Below, in pieces: positions 20,810 to 32,639 of a stretch of 64,000 nucleotides of DNA. The notes beneath the pieces were generated by a model that ran no database searches, had not been told where the DNA came from, and saw only the letters and a list, made by a program, of their open reading frames with translations. A program made the position numbers and the translations under genes. Source of the stretch: Bettongia penicillata ogilbyi (lineage: Eukaryota; Chordata; Mammalia; Diprotodontia; Potoroidae); assembly GCA_023548195.1 (NCBI GenBank), contig JAJHZJ010000268.1, positions 1,990,215 to 2,054,214 on the forward strand. Direction: 5' to 3'. Numbering within the stretch: the first letter of the stretch is position 1; each line of letters starts with the position of its first letter.

Positions 20810-22806
20810 TACACAAAAAAAACAAGAAAACAAAAACCCAAGCAAGACATTCTCCATAGAAATGTGCAGAGTCAGTCCTAACATAATGTCTGAAGTCAGC
20901 AAGTATACTGGAAGAATGAGGGGAAAAAAAAGACTCTCTCCATAAAGAACTTGTATGGTGACAGGGATGTTCAAGAAATAAATCCAGAAGAGAATGACTA
21001 TGAAATATCTATAACTAAAGCAAGCCTTAGAGGAAAAAACACAGCTTAGGCACAAGTTAAACTAGAATACCTGGAAGAAATGAACCAAGGCTTAAAGAAG
21101 AGCTAAAACATAGATTTAAAAGCCAAATAAGACTGCTAAAGGAGAAAATGGGAAGAAAGATGGGGAAAGAGAATGAATATCTTGGAACAAGAGGGGGTAA
21201 AATTCTCTGAAAATTAGGATTGACCAAATTAGAGAAGCTAATAACTACATGAGACAACAAAAAATATGAAAAGTAAAAAAAAAAAAAACTGGAAATATAA
21301 AAGAAAATGAAAAAAAAAAACACAGAAAAAAAACTGACCTGGAAAACACATTGAGGAAAGTGAATTTAAGGATCATTAAATTACCTGAAAGATATGACAA
21401 AAAAATGAGTCACTACATTATATTTCAAGATATTCTAAAGGGAAATTACCTAGATCTCTTAAAACCAGAGGGCAAATGTACCGTACACTTTTGGAAAAAA
21501 AAAACCCAAAAGAACCCAAAATAAAATTTTTCAGGAAAATCCAGAGCTTTCATGTGAAAGGAAAAACAAATCCTATAAGGAGCCAGGAAGAATTTAAGTA
21601 TACAGTTGGGATCACATGACCTGCCAGCTACCACCTAAAAGAAGTACATGTCTGGAAGATAATATTCCAGAAGGAAAAAGATATAAGCTTTCAACCAAAA
21701 CAAACAAAGAAACCAAAACTAACCATTTGCAACTAAGAATAACATACCCAGAAAGAAACCAAAACTGAGCATAATTCTATAACCGGGGGTGGGTGGGTAG
21801 GGGTAGGAAAAGATTAATATTTAATAAAATAGAGGACTTCCAACAATTCCTGATGAAAAGATAAGAGCTGAGTCAAAACTCTGAAATACACAAGAATTAA
21901 GAGAAATAAATGAAAATGGCAAACATGAGTGAGTAATCATAAGGGATTAAACAAGGATAAACTGTTTATATTCTAATATGGGGAGAATAAACATGTGTCC
22001 CCTCAGAACTCTATCATCATCAAGGGAAATTTAATTAGACAGATGGAAAGGGAGGGAGGAGGAATATACTGGAGGCTGGGTAAGGGAAAGAGGAAGAGAT
22101 GGAAATGAGAAAAAATTATGCCAATTGGGCAGTAAAAGTTGCAATCTATACAAACAAGGCAGAAGGGCTAAAGGGCATTGGGTGATGATTGAATCTCACT
22201 CTCATCTGAACTGGTCAAGAGAAGGAAGAACACACATACACACATACACAAGTTGGGCCCCGAAATGCAATTCTCTCAACAGTGAAATAGGAGGGAAAGG
22301 AGAGAAGGGAATAGGGGGAACTATAAACAGTGCTTATCCTTTGACCCAATAGGATTACTAGGTCTATAGTCAAAAGAAAGCAAAGAAAGAGGCAAAAGTT
22401 CTAAGATAAGTATAGCAGCTCTTTTTGTTGTGGCAAATAAATGAAACTTGAGGGGGGTACCTATCAACTGGTGAAATGACTGAGCAAGTTATGGTATATG
22501 AATATGACTGAATGCTACCATGTTTTAAGAAAAAATGGAGAGCGTTTCAGAGAAACTTGGAAAGACTTGAATGAACTTGTGCAGAGTGAGATGAACAGGA
22601 CCAGTAAAACAATTTATGGTAAAGATGGCAACATTAAAAGACTTAGGAATTCTGATCAACAATATAAGCAGTCATAATTCCAGAGTATTTATGATGAAAT
22701 ATTCTCACGATGGAGAAATAATCAACACAGAGTGCAGACTGAGACTTTTTTTTTCACAAGGCCAATGTGGAAATTTATTTTTCTTGACTATACATGTTAG
22801 TAAAAA
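20810..22806 (+). mobile_element. HAL1-like element: decayed L1 ORF1 joined to L1 3' end without ORF2 core
   Basis: A-rich plus strand. From 21330 it follows marsupial L1 ORF1 (TGACCTGGAAAACACATTGA, AAATTACCTGAAAGATATGA, AATATTCCAGAAGG), then the ORF1-ORF2 linker (GAATCTCACTCTCATCTGAA at 22190). At about 22320 it jumps to the last few dozen codons of ORF2 (ATCCTTTGACCCAATAGGAT, TATAGCAGCTCTTTTTGTTG) and the 3' UTR (GGCCAATGTGGAAATTTATT). The roughly 3.5 kb of endonuclease/RT sequence expected between is absent. This is the architecture of half-L1 (HAL1) elements, though an internally deleted L1 is also possible. Frames are broken by many stops. Confidence 0.75.
21785..21803 (+). other. G-quadruplex motif
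   Basis: Four G runs of 5, 3, 3 and 4 separated by loops of 1, 1 and 2 bases, inside the ORF1 remnant. Fits the G3+N1-7 rule with very short loops. Confidence 0.85.
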
Positions 22807-22807
22807 A

Positions 22808-23035
22808 GGCAACTAGGTGGCACAGTGGGTGGAGCACTGGGCCTGGAGTCAAGCAAGTCTAAGTTCAAATCTCACCTTGTGTGACCCTGGGCTTAACATC
22901 TGTTTGCTTCAGTTTCCACAACTGTAAAATGCAGATAACAGCACCTACCTCCCAGTGTCAAATGAGACAACTATAAAGCACTTAGCACACTGCCTGGCAC
23001 ATAGTAAGCACCATATAAATGTTCGATGTTATTAT
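22808..23035 (+). repeat. Marsupial CORE-SINE with MIR-type 3' end
   Basis: GGCAACTAGGTGGCACAGTG head, AAGTTCAAATCTCACC B box, CAGTTTCCACAACTGTAAAA and CCTGGCACATAGTAAGCACC. Inserted directly at the HAL1-like 3' end. Confidence 0.9.
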
Positions 23036-23606
23036 GGGGAAAACATAGTACAAATCATGCTATAGAAATGCAAATAAGAACCCCAATTTATCTCTCTACC
23101 TTTCTACATTACTTTGGGGGCTTTATTTCATTGATACTGAACCCACCAATGTGAACCATACCTCTATAACATAGTAGATTGTCTATTAGAATGAACTGTA
23201 GTTGGAAAAGAAGTATCACCCAGAAACCAAATTCATGATGGACTTTTCTGAATTCAGCTAAAATGGTCCTCAGACAACAGACGTACAGTGCTATGTTGCA
23301 CTGTAATAATCATGCATTTCCAACCTGATGATTTATCCAAGATTGTATTAATTGTTTTAAATAGATGCTTCTAAAGTAATTCTTAAAATATCTAATCTTC
23401 AACCATTGAAAATTGTTTACAATATTAATTTTCTGTGTGAACCCTCTTTTTTATTCTTACAAAAAAACCCTAAAACCCACAAGAGTAAATTCAGTTCACC
23501 TCTCATGAAAATAGTAGCAAAGGTTTAATTATCCAGGTAATACAAATATATTTTTCCTATTTATTGTAGTGCAGAATAAAACGGTTTTTGATAAAGCACT
23601 GAAACC
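23036..23606. other. Unique AT-rich DNA, candidate conserved block with hairpin
   Basis: No repeat family recognised. Contains a perfect 8-bp stem (TACAGTGC / GCACTGTA, 23284-23305) around a 6-base loop. Confidence 0.4.
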
Positions 23607-23607
23607 T

Positions 23608-23745
23608 TATAGAACTTTAGTAGAAAGCAGAAGATCTGGGTTCTAATCTTTAACTCTATCCGTAAACATCTACGTAGGCTTATAAGACATTTATCTGCTC
23701 TGGACCTCACTGATCTTACGTTAAAATGAGGATAATAATGCCTGT
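23608..23745 (+). repeat. MIR SINE
   Basis: AAGCAGAAGATCTGGGTTCT, then CTCTGGACCTCACTGATC and AAAATGAGGATAATAATGCC. Confidence 0.7.
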
Positions 23746-24035
23746 CGTACATGAAGGAATGTGACAGGAACTTAGTAGACTTATGAGATCTCTCCCAAGT
23801 CTGAGATTTATGGTTCAATGAGGGAACACTGAACAAAGCCCAACAAAATATTTAAACACTCCCTTCTGACTTTATGGCCTAAAATGTGTGAAACACATCA
23901 CAGTTTAATGATGCCCAGACTGCGGCTGACTCCAGGTATGTTGGGAAGGATCTTTTTAGAAAATAGGTCAGAAGTATGTCCAAGAGAGTCAACTTGCCCT
24001 CATTAATATGAGAACATCAGCCTTGGAAGGGACCT
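23746..24035. other. Unique DNA, nothing recognised
   Basis: No repeat or coding signal recognised. Confidence 0.35.
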
Positions 24036-24039
24036 TAGA

Positions 24040-24200
24040 AGCTCTGCAAATTACAGTGGAATGAGCAATGGCATTACAGTCAGAAGACTCCTGTTTGAAT
24101 CCCACCCTGACCTGCCTGGACCTCAGTTTCTTCATATATTAAATGAGACATTTGACCTTGGTGTTCTCTGAGGTCCATTAAAACTCTAGAACTGTGATAC
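24040..24200 (+). repeat. MIR SINE
   Basis: GGCATTACAGTCAGAAGACT, then TGGACCTCAGTTTCTTCATA. Confidence 0.7.
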
Positions 24201-24224
24201 TTTGGAACCATAAGGTCCAATTAT

Positions 24225-24350
24225 TCATTTTTTTTTGGTTAGAAAATTGAGTCCCACATAAGACAAGGGGTTTGACACAGTTAGGGAGTATCAGAATTAG
24301 GATCCAAGTTTCCTGACTTCCAAGCCCATATTCTTTCTACTATCCTCTTG
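24225..24350 (-). repeat. MIR SINE, minus
   Basis: GTTAGAAAATTGAGTCCCAC, then TCAGAATTAGGATCCAAGTT and CTTTCTACTATCCTC. Confidence 0.55.
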
Positions 24351-25085
24351 TAAATTCACCCTGATGATAAGTTAACCCAGCTGTTCCATTGCAGGCCTAA
24401 AATATTGATGTCAATGAAAGAAAAATAGTGTGAGTTTCATCCATTCCCAGGTGGAAATCATCAGTGTCATCTAAAACCATGGAGGAAGCACCCACACACA
24501 TGTGGTGTTCCGTTGGGTGCTATACAAAGCTAAACAAACCAAAACCAGTCCCAACCCTCCAGACGCTTACAATCCAAAACAGCTTCCTATCTCTAGCATT
24601 GACGCAGACAAACATATACAAATGCGTACAAGCACACATACCATCTCAAATGAATACACACTTGAGTAAAGAAAAAGCACTTGTATTATATGCAAATGAT
24701 GTGGGCAAAGGAGAAAAATCTTGGTAGCTACAGCTAAGTATGTCGCCTTGCCTCTGGAACAAAGCTGACATGGTGGGAGTTATTACAGGCCCAGCTGCTT
24801 CTCCATCTTCAGGTGACATTTTTGGCCAGAAGGGCCCATTTCCATCTGGGAGGAATGCACAGATTGACTGGATTACTATAGAGTGTTCGACTTGGGGCAA
24901 TCCTGAAAGACCACCCGGGAGTTTCCATTGCATGCAGGCAACATCTGGCAGAGAACATAGCAATACATTTGCTGAGCGTAGTCAGAACAAGAACAATTCA
25001 TGAACCAGGACATGTAGGACCTGAAGCTTATCTGATCATATTCCTAAAACCCAATCCCCCTGCAAACAAGTTATATTGGTTCTAT
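24351..25085. other. Unique DNA, candidate conserved block at 24735-25010
   Basis: 24735-25010 is non-repetitive with balanced composition and overlapping open frames on both strands (24646-24963 minus, 24740-25003 plus). Neither frame encodes a recognisable protein. The overlap is better explained by a stop-poor noncoding stretch. Confidence 0.4.
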
Positions 25086-25089
25086 CTCT

Positions 25090-25990
25090 ACAATATATCT
25101 CTTCTCTTAACTAACTAGGTCCCTACCCTACTTCAGGCTCTAATCATCTCTCCCTGCCCTATTACCTTCTCATTAATCTCCCTGCTTCCAGTTTCTTCTT
25201 TCTTCAAAAAATACTGTTGCATACTGGGGAAGAGAAGGGAATAAGCATCTTACAAAGTACTCCCTATGCCAGGAACTATGCCGAATGATTTACAAATAGT
25301 ATGGCACTTCATCCTCACAGCAATCCTGTGAAGCAGGTGTCTCATTTTACTTACTGTCCTCATTTCATAGTTGAGTAAACTGAGTTAGATAGAGGCTAAG
25401 TGACTTGTGATCACACAGCTAGCAAGTGTCTAAGTCTGACTGTGGGCCCAGGACTCTATCCACTGTGCCATCTAGCTACCTGGATAATCTTCCTGAAACA
25501 CAGGTCTGGTTATATTCCAAAGCCTTCGGTCTTCTTATAGCATCTAGGATAAAATATAAATTTCTCATCTTGGTGCTCAAGGTCAACGTACTTGTATAGC
25601 TTTAATTTATCTTACTACCAGCTATTACCTGACCTGAACAATCCATCTTCTATCCCTTTGTATTTACACAAGTTATCACCTATGGCAAGGAAGAAATTTC
25701 TTCCTTAAATGTCTCTCTCTGGATCATTATCTTCTTACAAGCCCCTCCCCGCCAATGCTTCTTCTATGATACTTTCTCTGATTCCTCATATCCCCACACC
25801 TTTAGGACTTAATGTTTTTTCCCTCAAATTACAGCATATTTACTCAGCTATCTATCTATATTGTATTCCCCTTTCCCTCAGTAGAATGTAAATTCAATAA
25901 GGGCATGGACAGGCTCATTTTGTTGCTTTTTTCTATATTCTGAATGTCTCCATAGTGCTTTGCTTAAAGTAATAACTGCTGAATTTATAT
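25090..25990 (+). mobile_element. L2 LINE 3' region, split by a nested SINE
   Basis: The left part (CAGGCTCTAATCATCTCTCC, CCCTGCTTCCAGTTTCTTCT) and the right part (TAATCTTCCTGAAACACAGG, GCATCTAGGATAAAATATAA, GTAGAATGTAAATTCAATAA) are collinear in the L2 consensus. The THER1-type SINE at 25228-25484 sits between them. Confidence 0.85.
25228..25484 (-). repeat. THER1/MIR-type CORE-SINE nested in L2, minus
   Basis: CATCCTCACAGCAATCCTGT, GTGATCACACAGCTAGCAAG and CTATCCACTGTGCCATCTAG, ending AGCTACC. Younger than the surrounding L2. Confidence 0.9.
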
Positions 25991-26164
25991 AGTTTCTCTT
26001 TTACAATGGAGTACAAAATAAAACAAGCTCTATGAAATTCATAATGGTAAAAATAATATTTCATATTTCTTTTACTTTTCATCAAATATCCTGAAGTAGC
26101 TACATAACATTAAGCTAGGATTTACTTAAAAAATAGCCCACTAGCTCATCTGATATATTTACTG

Positions 26165-26300
26165 AGTTCAAAACACCATGACAAGTGTTGTGACAAATAC
26201 AAATAAACCTTAAGATATGGTCTCAATTCCTTAAGGAGCTTATAATCTACTTGAATGCAAAACAGATACTCAGTGAACATTAAATGATCAATACATCAGA
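26165..26300 (+). repeat. RTE-type SINE fragment
   Basis: CTCAATTCCTTAAGGAGCTT, then ATAATCTACTTGAATGCAAA. Confidence 0.6.
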
Positions 26301-26399
26301 TAACATGCTTGAGATCTATGTGGCTGCAAATCGTGAATCTAAAAAGGATTAACATTTTAGGCTCCCCAATGGATGATGGAAAGATGTAGGATAGGCACA

Positions 26400-26545
26400 A
26401 GTAATAAATCAATAGGTATTTATTAATCACCTACTATGTGCCCAGTAATACATGAAAATTTAAGGATACAATGGAAAAATGAAACAATTTCTTCCTTCAA
26501 GGAGTTTATATTCTAATAGTGTAATACCAATAATGGTGCATATAA
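26400..26545 (+). repeat. RTE-type SINE fragment (head and body)
   Basis: TTATTAATCACCTACTATGT, then TTCAAGGAGTTTATATTCTA. Confidence 0.75.
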
Positions 26546-27960
26546 GAGAGGAAAGAGGTATAAAGAACATACATTACTGAAAGAGGAGGAAGACTGACTA
26601 GTCTTGCAATAAGAATAAGGGCCACAAAGAGACAGTCCTAGTATTGCACTGGTACTCTAATAGAAGCAGTGAAAGTATGTTAGATTGATCTTTCATGGGG
26701 ATTTATGGAAGGATATGTACAAGATTCACACAGGATTAGGTATTCATGAGTTTCTCACCAAACTATTTGAAAGAGTGAGGTACAGATAAGATAATGGATC
26801 CATATGATTAGGAGTCAAGTGGTTGTTACAGATGTTGTGTGATATAGGACTTCAGCAGGGAAAAAAACACACACTGGAAAACTAGCATAGTCGTGTATTT
26901 GGTGAGGCATAAAGAAGGAATAAAATTTGAATCATGTGAATAGGGTGGGAAGGCATTCTAAATGTGTGAGGAAAGTATGACCAAGAGTAAATGGATAAGA
27001 ATGAACAAGGTGGGTGGTTTATAACTTTGTGGTGGCCATCCATCCAGCCAGCCATCCATTCATTCATTCATAGGCACATACTAAGGTGGGTAAAGAACTG
27101 AAAGCGGTGTTAGAGAGTCCTGTGAACTGGTCCTTCCTTCTGTTCAGTAAAGGACATGCAATTTATCAACATGAATACTATAAGATACTGGTCCAAAACA
27201 AAGAGCAGAAGCTTACAGTCACTCAATACGTGTTGGAATGAATGATGAGTTGAATCCTGCAAAGCAAATTAAAAGCACCACAGAAGGCTGAGGAAAACTT
27301 CTTATGTGCTGGAGGCATTTTTTTCATGTTAAGAAAAAATGAAGACAGATTGTACAGTAGGGATGATGGAAGATGGATGGGCTCTTCTCACTTTCAGAAT
27401 TGCTCCTATCAAAGTACAAGTGACCAATCTGGAAAATTCACCAGAATGATACAATGCTCAGGATTTTGGGACCCACATGGAAAGAGGGTACACAGAATTA
27501 TCAGATCTGATGGTCAGTGAATCTGGGTCAGTAATATAATGTCAGATCTGAAAAAAGAGCATGAAAGGACATAGGTAAGTTATAAGACCCAACACTTAGT
27601 ATCATTGCGTGTATCAGTCAGCCTGCTTGTTACTCTCTGTTTAGATTTCAAAAGGGTTAGCTGTCAGTTATCCTATAGCTTCAGCCCCTATACAGGTGGT
27701 GTCCCTAATTTTTCATCCATATCTAGGGGTGGAGATTTGTGTTTCAACCAGTCTAATTGATCAACTTTATTATCTCCACGCACTTTGCCACTCTAATTCA
27801 CATCTTTTCTAGTACGTGCCCTAATTAGACACCTCTCCAAGATCATTCTATAGAAGGCAGTTAGATGGATTAGATAAGAGGTAATGAAAACAAGCATGTT
27901 ACTTATGTGTAATATACACTACACAGTCCATGTTTTCCCTGGACCTAGTTCGTCTTACAG
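26546..27960. other. Unique DNA, mostly unrecognised
   Basis: Contains a CATCCATCCAGCC/CATTCATT simple run at about 27036-27072. No repeat family or coding signal otherwise. Confidence 0.4.
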
Positions 27961-28935
27961 GCAAATGGATACCCTTTGGGGGCTGGATGTCTTCTTGGAA
28001 CCCAAGGATAAGAGCTAACCTAGAAGGTAAGATTTGGATGCCTGTGGTTGGAAGCTAAACAAAAGCAAGTTACTCACAAACAGGGCTTCACTGATCCATG
28101 CAGGAACCTGCAGGGTACCTGCTGTTTCTCCTGAAAGGACAGAGGAGGAGACCAGCAGTGAAGCCACTCTGATTGATTTTACTCTCCCTGTCTTTTCAGG
28201 TCTCAATTCCTTTGCTTTGAGTGGACTTCTCCTCATAGTACCTCTGTCTTTTACTGCTATACCAAAATCTCGTCTTCCTCCACTAAAAGGTGGCCATTGC
28301 TTGCTATCAGGGTTCCTTCAAAGGCAATCGGTAAGAGGATTATGATTTTCTTTCTTTCATTCTCCTTAAAAAATCTCCTTCATGCCAAGGACATTCCTTC
28401 ATGCCATGTATTCTACCAGTCTAATATCTGGGAGGTGTAGATGTGGGGAGGGAAAAAAGAGAGAGAAGGGAGGGTACTGTCTACTCCCATTCTCACTGCA
28501 CATGTATAACTAATTTCAAAGCTAATAGTACAAACAGAGATATTTCCTCAATACAATGGGCTTCATATGTGGGCTGACTTTGATAAACTGGCTTTTAATT
28601 TTTTTTAAGTTTCCCTGAGCTATTCATGACAGATGCCACATGAGTGTCTCTGTTGCTTTCTTCTTATGTTCTAGCTGTGGAGGTACTAGAAGACTTCGTG
28701 GAGTGGAGCAGAGAAGTTGATTTCTCAAGCTCTGAGACCTGCTTCATTTCAGAAAGCAGGCAGCAAAAAAACAAACCAAAACCAAAACAAAAAAAACCCC
28801 AATGTATGCTGAAAACTTTACATGAATAATTCTATGTGCATTCGAACCAAAAGGTTTCTGGTTTTTATTTAAGACTAATGACTTTAAAATGAATGACACA
28901 AGCTTAGGGACTAATAAAGATCAACCACAGAAGGG
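27961..28935 (+). other. Cluster of splice-site-like signals (possible noncoding transcript)
   Basis: On the plus strand: an acceptor-like TTCGTCTTACAG at 27949-27960, a donor GAAG|GTAAGATT at 28026/28027, an acceptor with strong pyrimidine tract CTCCCTGTCTTTTCAG at 28184-28199, a donor ATCG|GTAAGAGG at 28330/28331, an acceptor TTCTTATGTTCTAG ending 28674 and AATAAA at 28913. The implied internal blocks are 66 and 131 bp, and the last is about 260 bp. Each has an open frame, but the frames do not form a recognisable protein. Chance occurrence is quite possible. Confidence 0.25.
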
Positions 28936-29280
28936 GAAAGGAAAAAAATATAACCAAAACTTACATTCTACTGGAATCTATTTAAACGTATACAATAAGG
29001 AATGCTCATGGGCCAAACCAACCACAAAAAAAAAGAAAGAAAAGGACTCTATTTCATATTAAAAGACAAGCAAAGGCAAGAGCAAAGATTTCTTTTTAAA
29101 CCTCTGGGTGGGTAAAGTATTTGATGCATCTGTTTTGTTAACAACAAAATCATTTTATGTATTATCAAGGGGCTTTTCACTCAAGTTAATAAAAAAAAAA
29201 ATCAGCATTCCTCAGGCAGATGCGTAGAGTTACAATGTCCTGTATAGAATAGTTCTGGTGAGAATAATCTTAATAGTGCC
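28936..29280. other. A-rich unique DNA
   Basis: Several short A runs (29030, 29190). Nothing else recognised. Confidence 0.4.
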
Positions 29281-29284
29281 ATCA

Positions 29285-29465
29285 GCAGTAAGTTCCATTT
29301 CTGTAGCATTTTAACATTTATAAACTAATTTCCTCAAAATGACCTTGTGAAGGAGATTTTACATGTATACTAATACCCATTTTATAAATGATGAAATTGA
29401 GGTTCAGTACAGAAATGACTTTGTTCATGGCCACAGCGCTACCATATGTTGAAGGAGAATTTGCA
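29285..29465 (-). repeat. MIR SINE, minus
   Basis: GTAGCATTTTAACATTTATA, then CCATTTTATAAATGATGAAA and GGCCACAGCGCTACC. Confidence 0.7.
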
Positions 29466-29489
29466 CTGAGGCCATAGAATGAGAAAAGA

Positions 29490-29695
29490 GAATACTGGAT
29501 TTCATGGCAAAATGTCCTGGATTCAAATTCTGCCTATCACTCTTAATAATTATGTTCCTGAAGAAAGCCACTTAGCCTCTTTGATTTTCAGATTCCTCAT
29601 CTGTACCACCTACCTTCTGGATTTGTAGTGAATTTCAAATGAGATTATGTATGCAGAGCACTTGGTAAACTTTAAAACAGAGTTTGTTGTAATTA
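29490..29695 (+). repeat. MIR SINE
   Basis: CCTGGATTCAAATTCTGCCT, AGATTCCTCATCTGTACC and GCAGAGCACTTGGTAAACTT. Confidence 0.75.
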
Positions 29696-29744
29696 TCATT
29701 AATATGAAATGGCAAAAAAAAAAAAAAAAGTCCAAGTTTTTCTA

Positions 29745-30000
29745 TCTGGCTTCCATTAAGACTCAGCTGAAGGGCCACCTGCTTAAAAAAAGCCTTTCCA
29801 AGTCCCTTCAGCTGCTACTGTCTTCCTCTCTAAGCTACCTTCTATCTACTCCATATGGTCTTGTATGTACCTTTTTATTTATATTGTCTCTCCGACTACA
29901 ACATGAATTCTTCGAGGGCAAGGGCTGTTTCTACTTTCCTTTGTATCCCTAGCACTGAGCATACAGTAAGTGCTTCCTCAATGAACTCTTCTTAATTGTT
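29745..30000 (+). repeat. L2 LINE 3' end
   Basis: AAGACTCAGCTGAAGGGCCA, TTCTTCGAGGGCAAGGGCTG and CCCTAGCACTGAGCATACAG, with an A run separating it from the MIR before it. Confidence 0.88.
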
Positions 30001-31010
30001 TATTTCCCTAGTATTCTGGATATTTTGAGGCAGTTCAGATGGAACTTTGGCTGAAATTTCCAAGGAAGGCAATACTTTTCTCCTCACAAATAATACCCCA
30101 GGTCTTATTAAATATGGAATGCTGTAGTAGGAGACAAATTCCTTCCTTGTCCCTGTGGTTGTAAGTGTATGCCCTGAAGCCTGAGGTTGAAGTGTTATTA
30201 TTGTAGCAGTCTGGTTATAAATTCTGTTGGCCCCCCAATTTTCCCACCATTAAAAAAATTCAAACACAAGGTTTTACTGTCTTACTTCCTCAATTCAACA
30301 GACCGTTCCATATTTTGTAGACTCTGTTTCTTTGGACATACAGATTTTTTAATGACGCACTGGACATCCAGTGAAGGAGGACATAAAGAATGGTACTTTA
30401 ACCAGTTCAGAGCCTACTATCATTATCCAAGTGTATGGTTCACCCAGGTTTCTACATGTATACCAAAAGAACAACTGAGCACATTCTAGGATTAGCACTT
30501 TGTCTGTTTCTTATGAAAATTGCCAGAAGTTTAACCTTATTTCACATACATTGCCAACTTCAAGGCAGAGGCAAAACCTCCCATCTTCCTCCAGCACTTT
30601 AAAGATCAACAGCATCTATACACCCCTACCGCTGCCTTGTCTCACACAGAGAGTTTGCCTGGGCACGTAATGATATGAAGAAAATAGGAGGTCAATAACT
30701 CATATCAAAATAAATAAATAATCCTGGAAGGGAACCAAGGGAGAAACATTCACCATGACAGACATACACATATGAAAGACAAAGAGAAAATGGAGAAATA
30801 CTCACAGGAAATGTTTCCCTGCTAGGACAACTCTCTGCCTGAGGTGTCCTTTCAAACGAGAGCCTGATCTATCCTCCTTCCAAACTTTATAGCCAAACTC
30901 TGTCAATGGAATTTTAATATCTCCATGTGCAAGAGAATATTTGTTATGAACCTGAACTGAAGTCAGGGTCCATTGTTATGAGTCATTATCAGTCCCACAG
31001 ATTTTAATTT
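30001..31010. other. Unique DNA, nothing recognised
   Basis: A 100-residue plus-strand open frame at 30187-30489 shows no recognisable motif. No repeat identified. Confidence 0.4.
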
Positions 31011-31014
31011 AGCA

Positions 31015-31110
31015 TTATCAATTCATCGAGCATTAAGCAGTGACTGCACACTAGGCACTACGATAGGCCCTGGAGATAGAGAAAAATAATGCCATCCCAA
31101 TCAATAATTA
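31015..31110 (+). repeat. RTE-type SINE head fragment
   Basis: CGAGCATTAAGCAGTGACTG, then ACTAGGCACTACGATAGGCC. Confidence 0.6.
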
Positions 31111-31900
31111 GTAAGGGAAAAAAATATGAACACATGTACTGTACCTATGCATGTGTACATTAAGGAACATACACATTCACATATAAACATTCCTAGCTCC
31201 TATTTTTTTTTTAGCTCTTTTCCCCTAATTATGAGGCTACCAAAAGAATACTCACACTAGATTCATAACGAAGTACACAAGTCAATTCACAAAGAGGTGT
31301 CAGGTGAGTGATTTAGGGAAAAGAACCTGAGGTCTATAAATGTGAACTGTTAGACGCAAATAATTTCACATTACAAATCCTATTTTCATGAAACTCTTCA
31401 CGTATTCATTATAATAGTTCTACAATTGCATTATACTTCCATTGTTGACCAAACTAAAGAGATTAGAACTTGTCACAGTCTGGAGGAGACAGGCTGAAAG
31501 AAGATTTGATGGAAATCTAAAAGATCATGATATTTAAGGTTATACATTACCTGGTACTATCACACTTTTCCTGGCTTTTCTCAAATTGCTCTTCTCCAAG
31601 TTCTTTAAATTTTAGCCCAACCAGACTAATTGTTCTCTTTTTTATGGATCTTTCTTTTTCTTGCTTCTATTACTTTGCTTGAGCTAGGCCTTTGAATCCA
31701 TAAAAATTTCCTTATAGTATAACATTTTCAGGGAAACCCAAGAACATGCCCTTTCTAGGAAAAATATGACACGAGGGCAAGCATTCATTTAGGATCTTGG
31801 TAGACAACTATTTTCAGATTTGTTTTCTATCCTGAGAGGTGATTAAAGTTACTGTAAAAATTATAGACTTTCTGGAGATAACTTAGAATATGGTTCATTA
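31111..31900. other. Unique AT-rich DNA, nothing recognised
   Basis: No repeat or coding signal recognised. Confidence 0.4.
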
Positions 31901-31904
31901 ATTT

Positions 31905-32090
31905 CTGAAGATGTGGGCAGCATCAGACTTGAATTCAGAAAACCTAGGTTCAACATCTGTCTCTACTATTAACTGATGCAATGTTGGGCAAACCATTAAA
32001 TGACTCTGGGCCTCAGTGTCCTCAGTTGTAAAATAAAGGAGTTAGACTAGATAATCTTTCATGCCCTTGTTAGACTCCAATGCTTTGGTT
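31905..32090 (+). repeat. MIR SINE
   Basis: AGAAAACCTAGGTTCAACAT, TGGGCCTCAGTGTCCTCAGT and TAAAATAAAGGAGTTAGACT. Confidence 0.8.
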
Positions 32091-32375
32091 CAGGTAAGAG
32101 TAATGAGAAGGCATATTCTGACTCCTGAGGAACATCTTCCCAATCAGGAGATGTCCAACAATGCAATAAGCTAGTATTGGAAGTAACACATTCTCCTTAT
32201 AATTAAAGATCTGGTAGAATAAATCATACCTTATCAAGGATGGTGGTCATCCTTAGGATGTAAGCTAGATCCCTGAGGTTCCTTTTGTCTCCAAGATGCT
32301 GGAGAGCTGTAGGAACAAGAGGAAGAGAGAAAAAAAGGCTGTATGCTTGAGGATGGGTATGGACTCAAAGGCATA
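32091..32375. other. Unique DNA, nothing recognised
   Basis: No repeat or coding signal recognised. Confidence 0.35.
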
Positions 32376-32379
32376 CCTC

Positions 32380-32635
32380 AAGCAAAGGAGGCACTTAATA
32401 AATGCTTGTTTTTTTTCTTTTCCTTCTCCCTCCCCTCCTTCTTAAAGTGTTTTACATACTTTATCTCACTTCATTTTCACAACAACCCTTTGAAACAGGT
32501 ACAAACTGAGGCTATGACAAGTTAAATGACTTGATCAGTCAGATGCCTGGTGTCTAAGGTAAGAATTAAATTAGGTACTCCCAGGATCCCAGGTCAGAGT
32601 TCTCTATACTATGTCAAGCTACCTCTCTATAGAAT
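32380..32635 (-). repeat. THER1/MIR-type SINE, minus
   Basis: TATCTCACTTCATTTTCACA, CAACCCTTTGAAACAGGTAC and GTACAAACTGAGGCTATGAC, after an L2-like GGCACTTAATAAATGCTTG. Confidence 0.7.
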
Positions 32636-32639
32636 ATTC

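Noticed and set aside
28644..28829. 61-codon frame starting upstream of the acceptor-like site, with VEVLEDFVEW
   Set aside because: Looks protein-like but matches nothing I recognise; ends in A-rich low-complexity Lys/Pro. Kept only as part of the splice-signal cluster.
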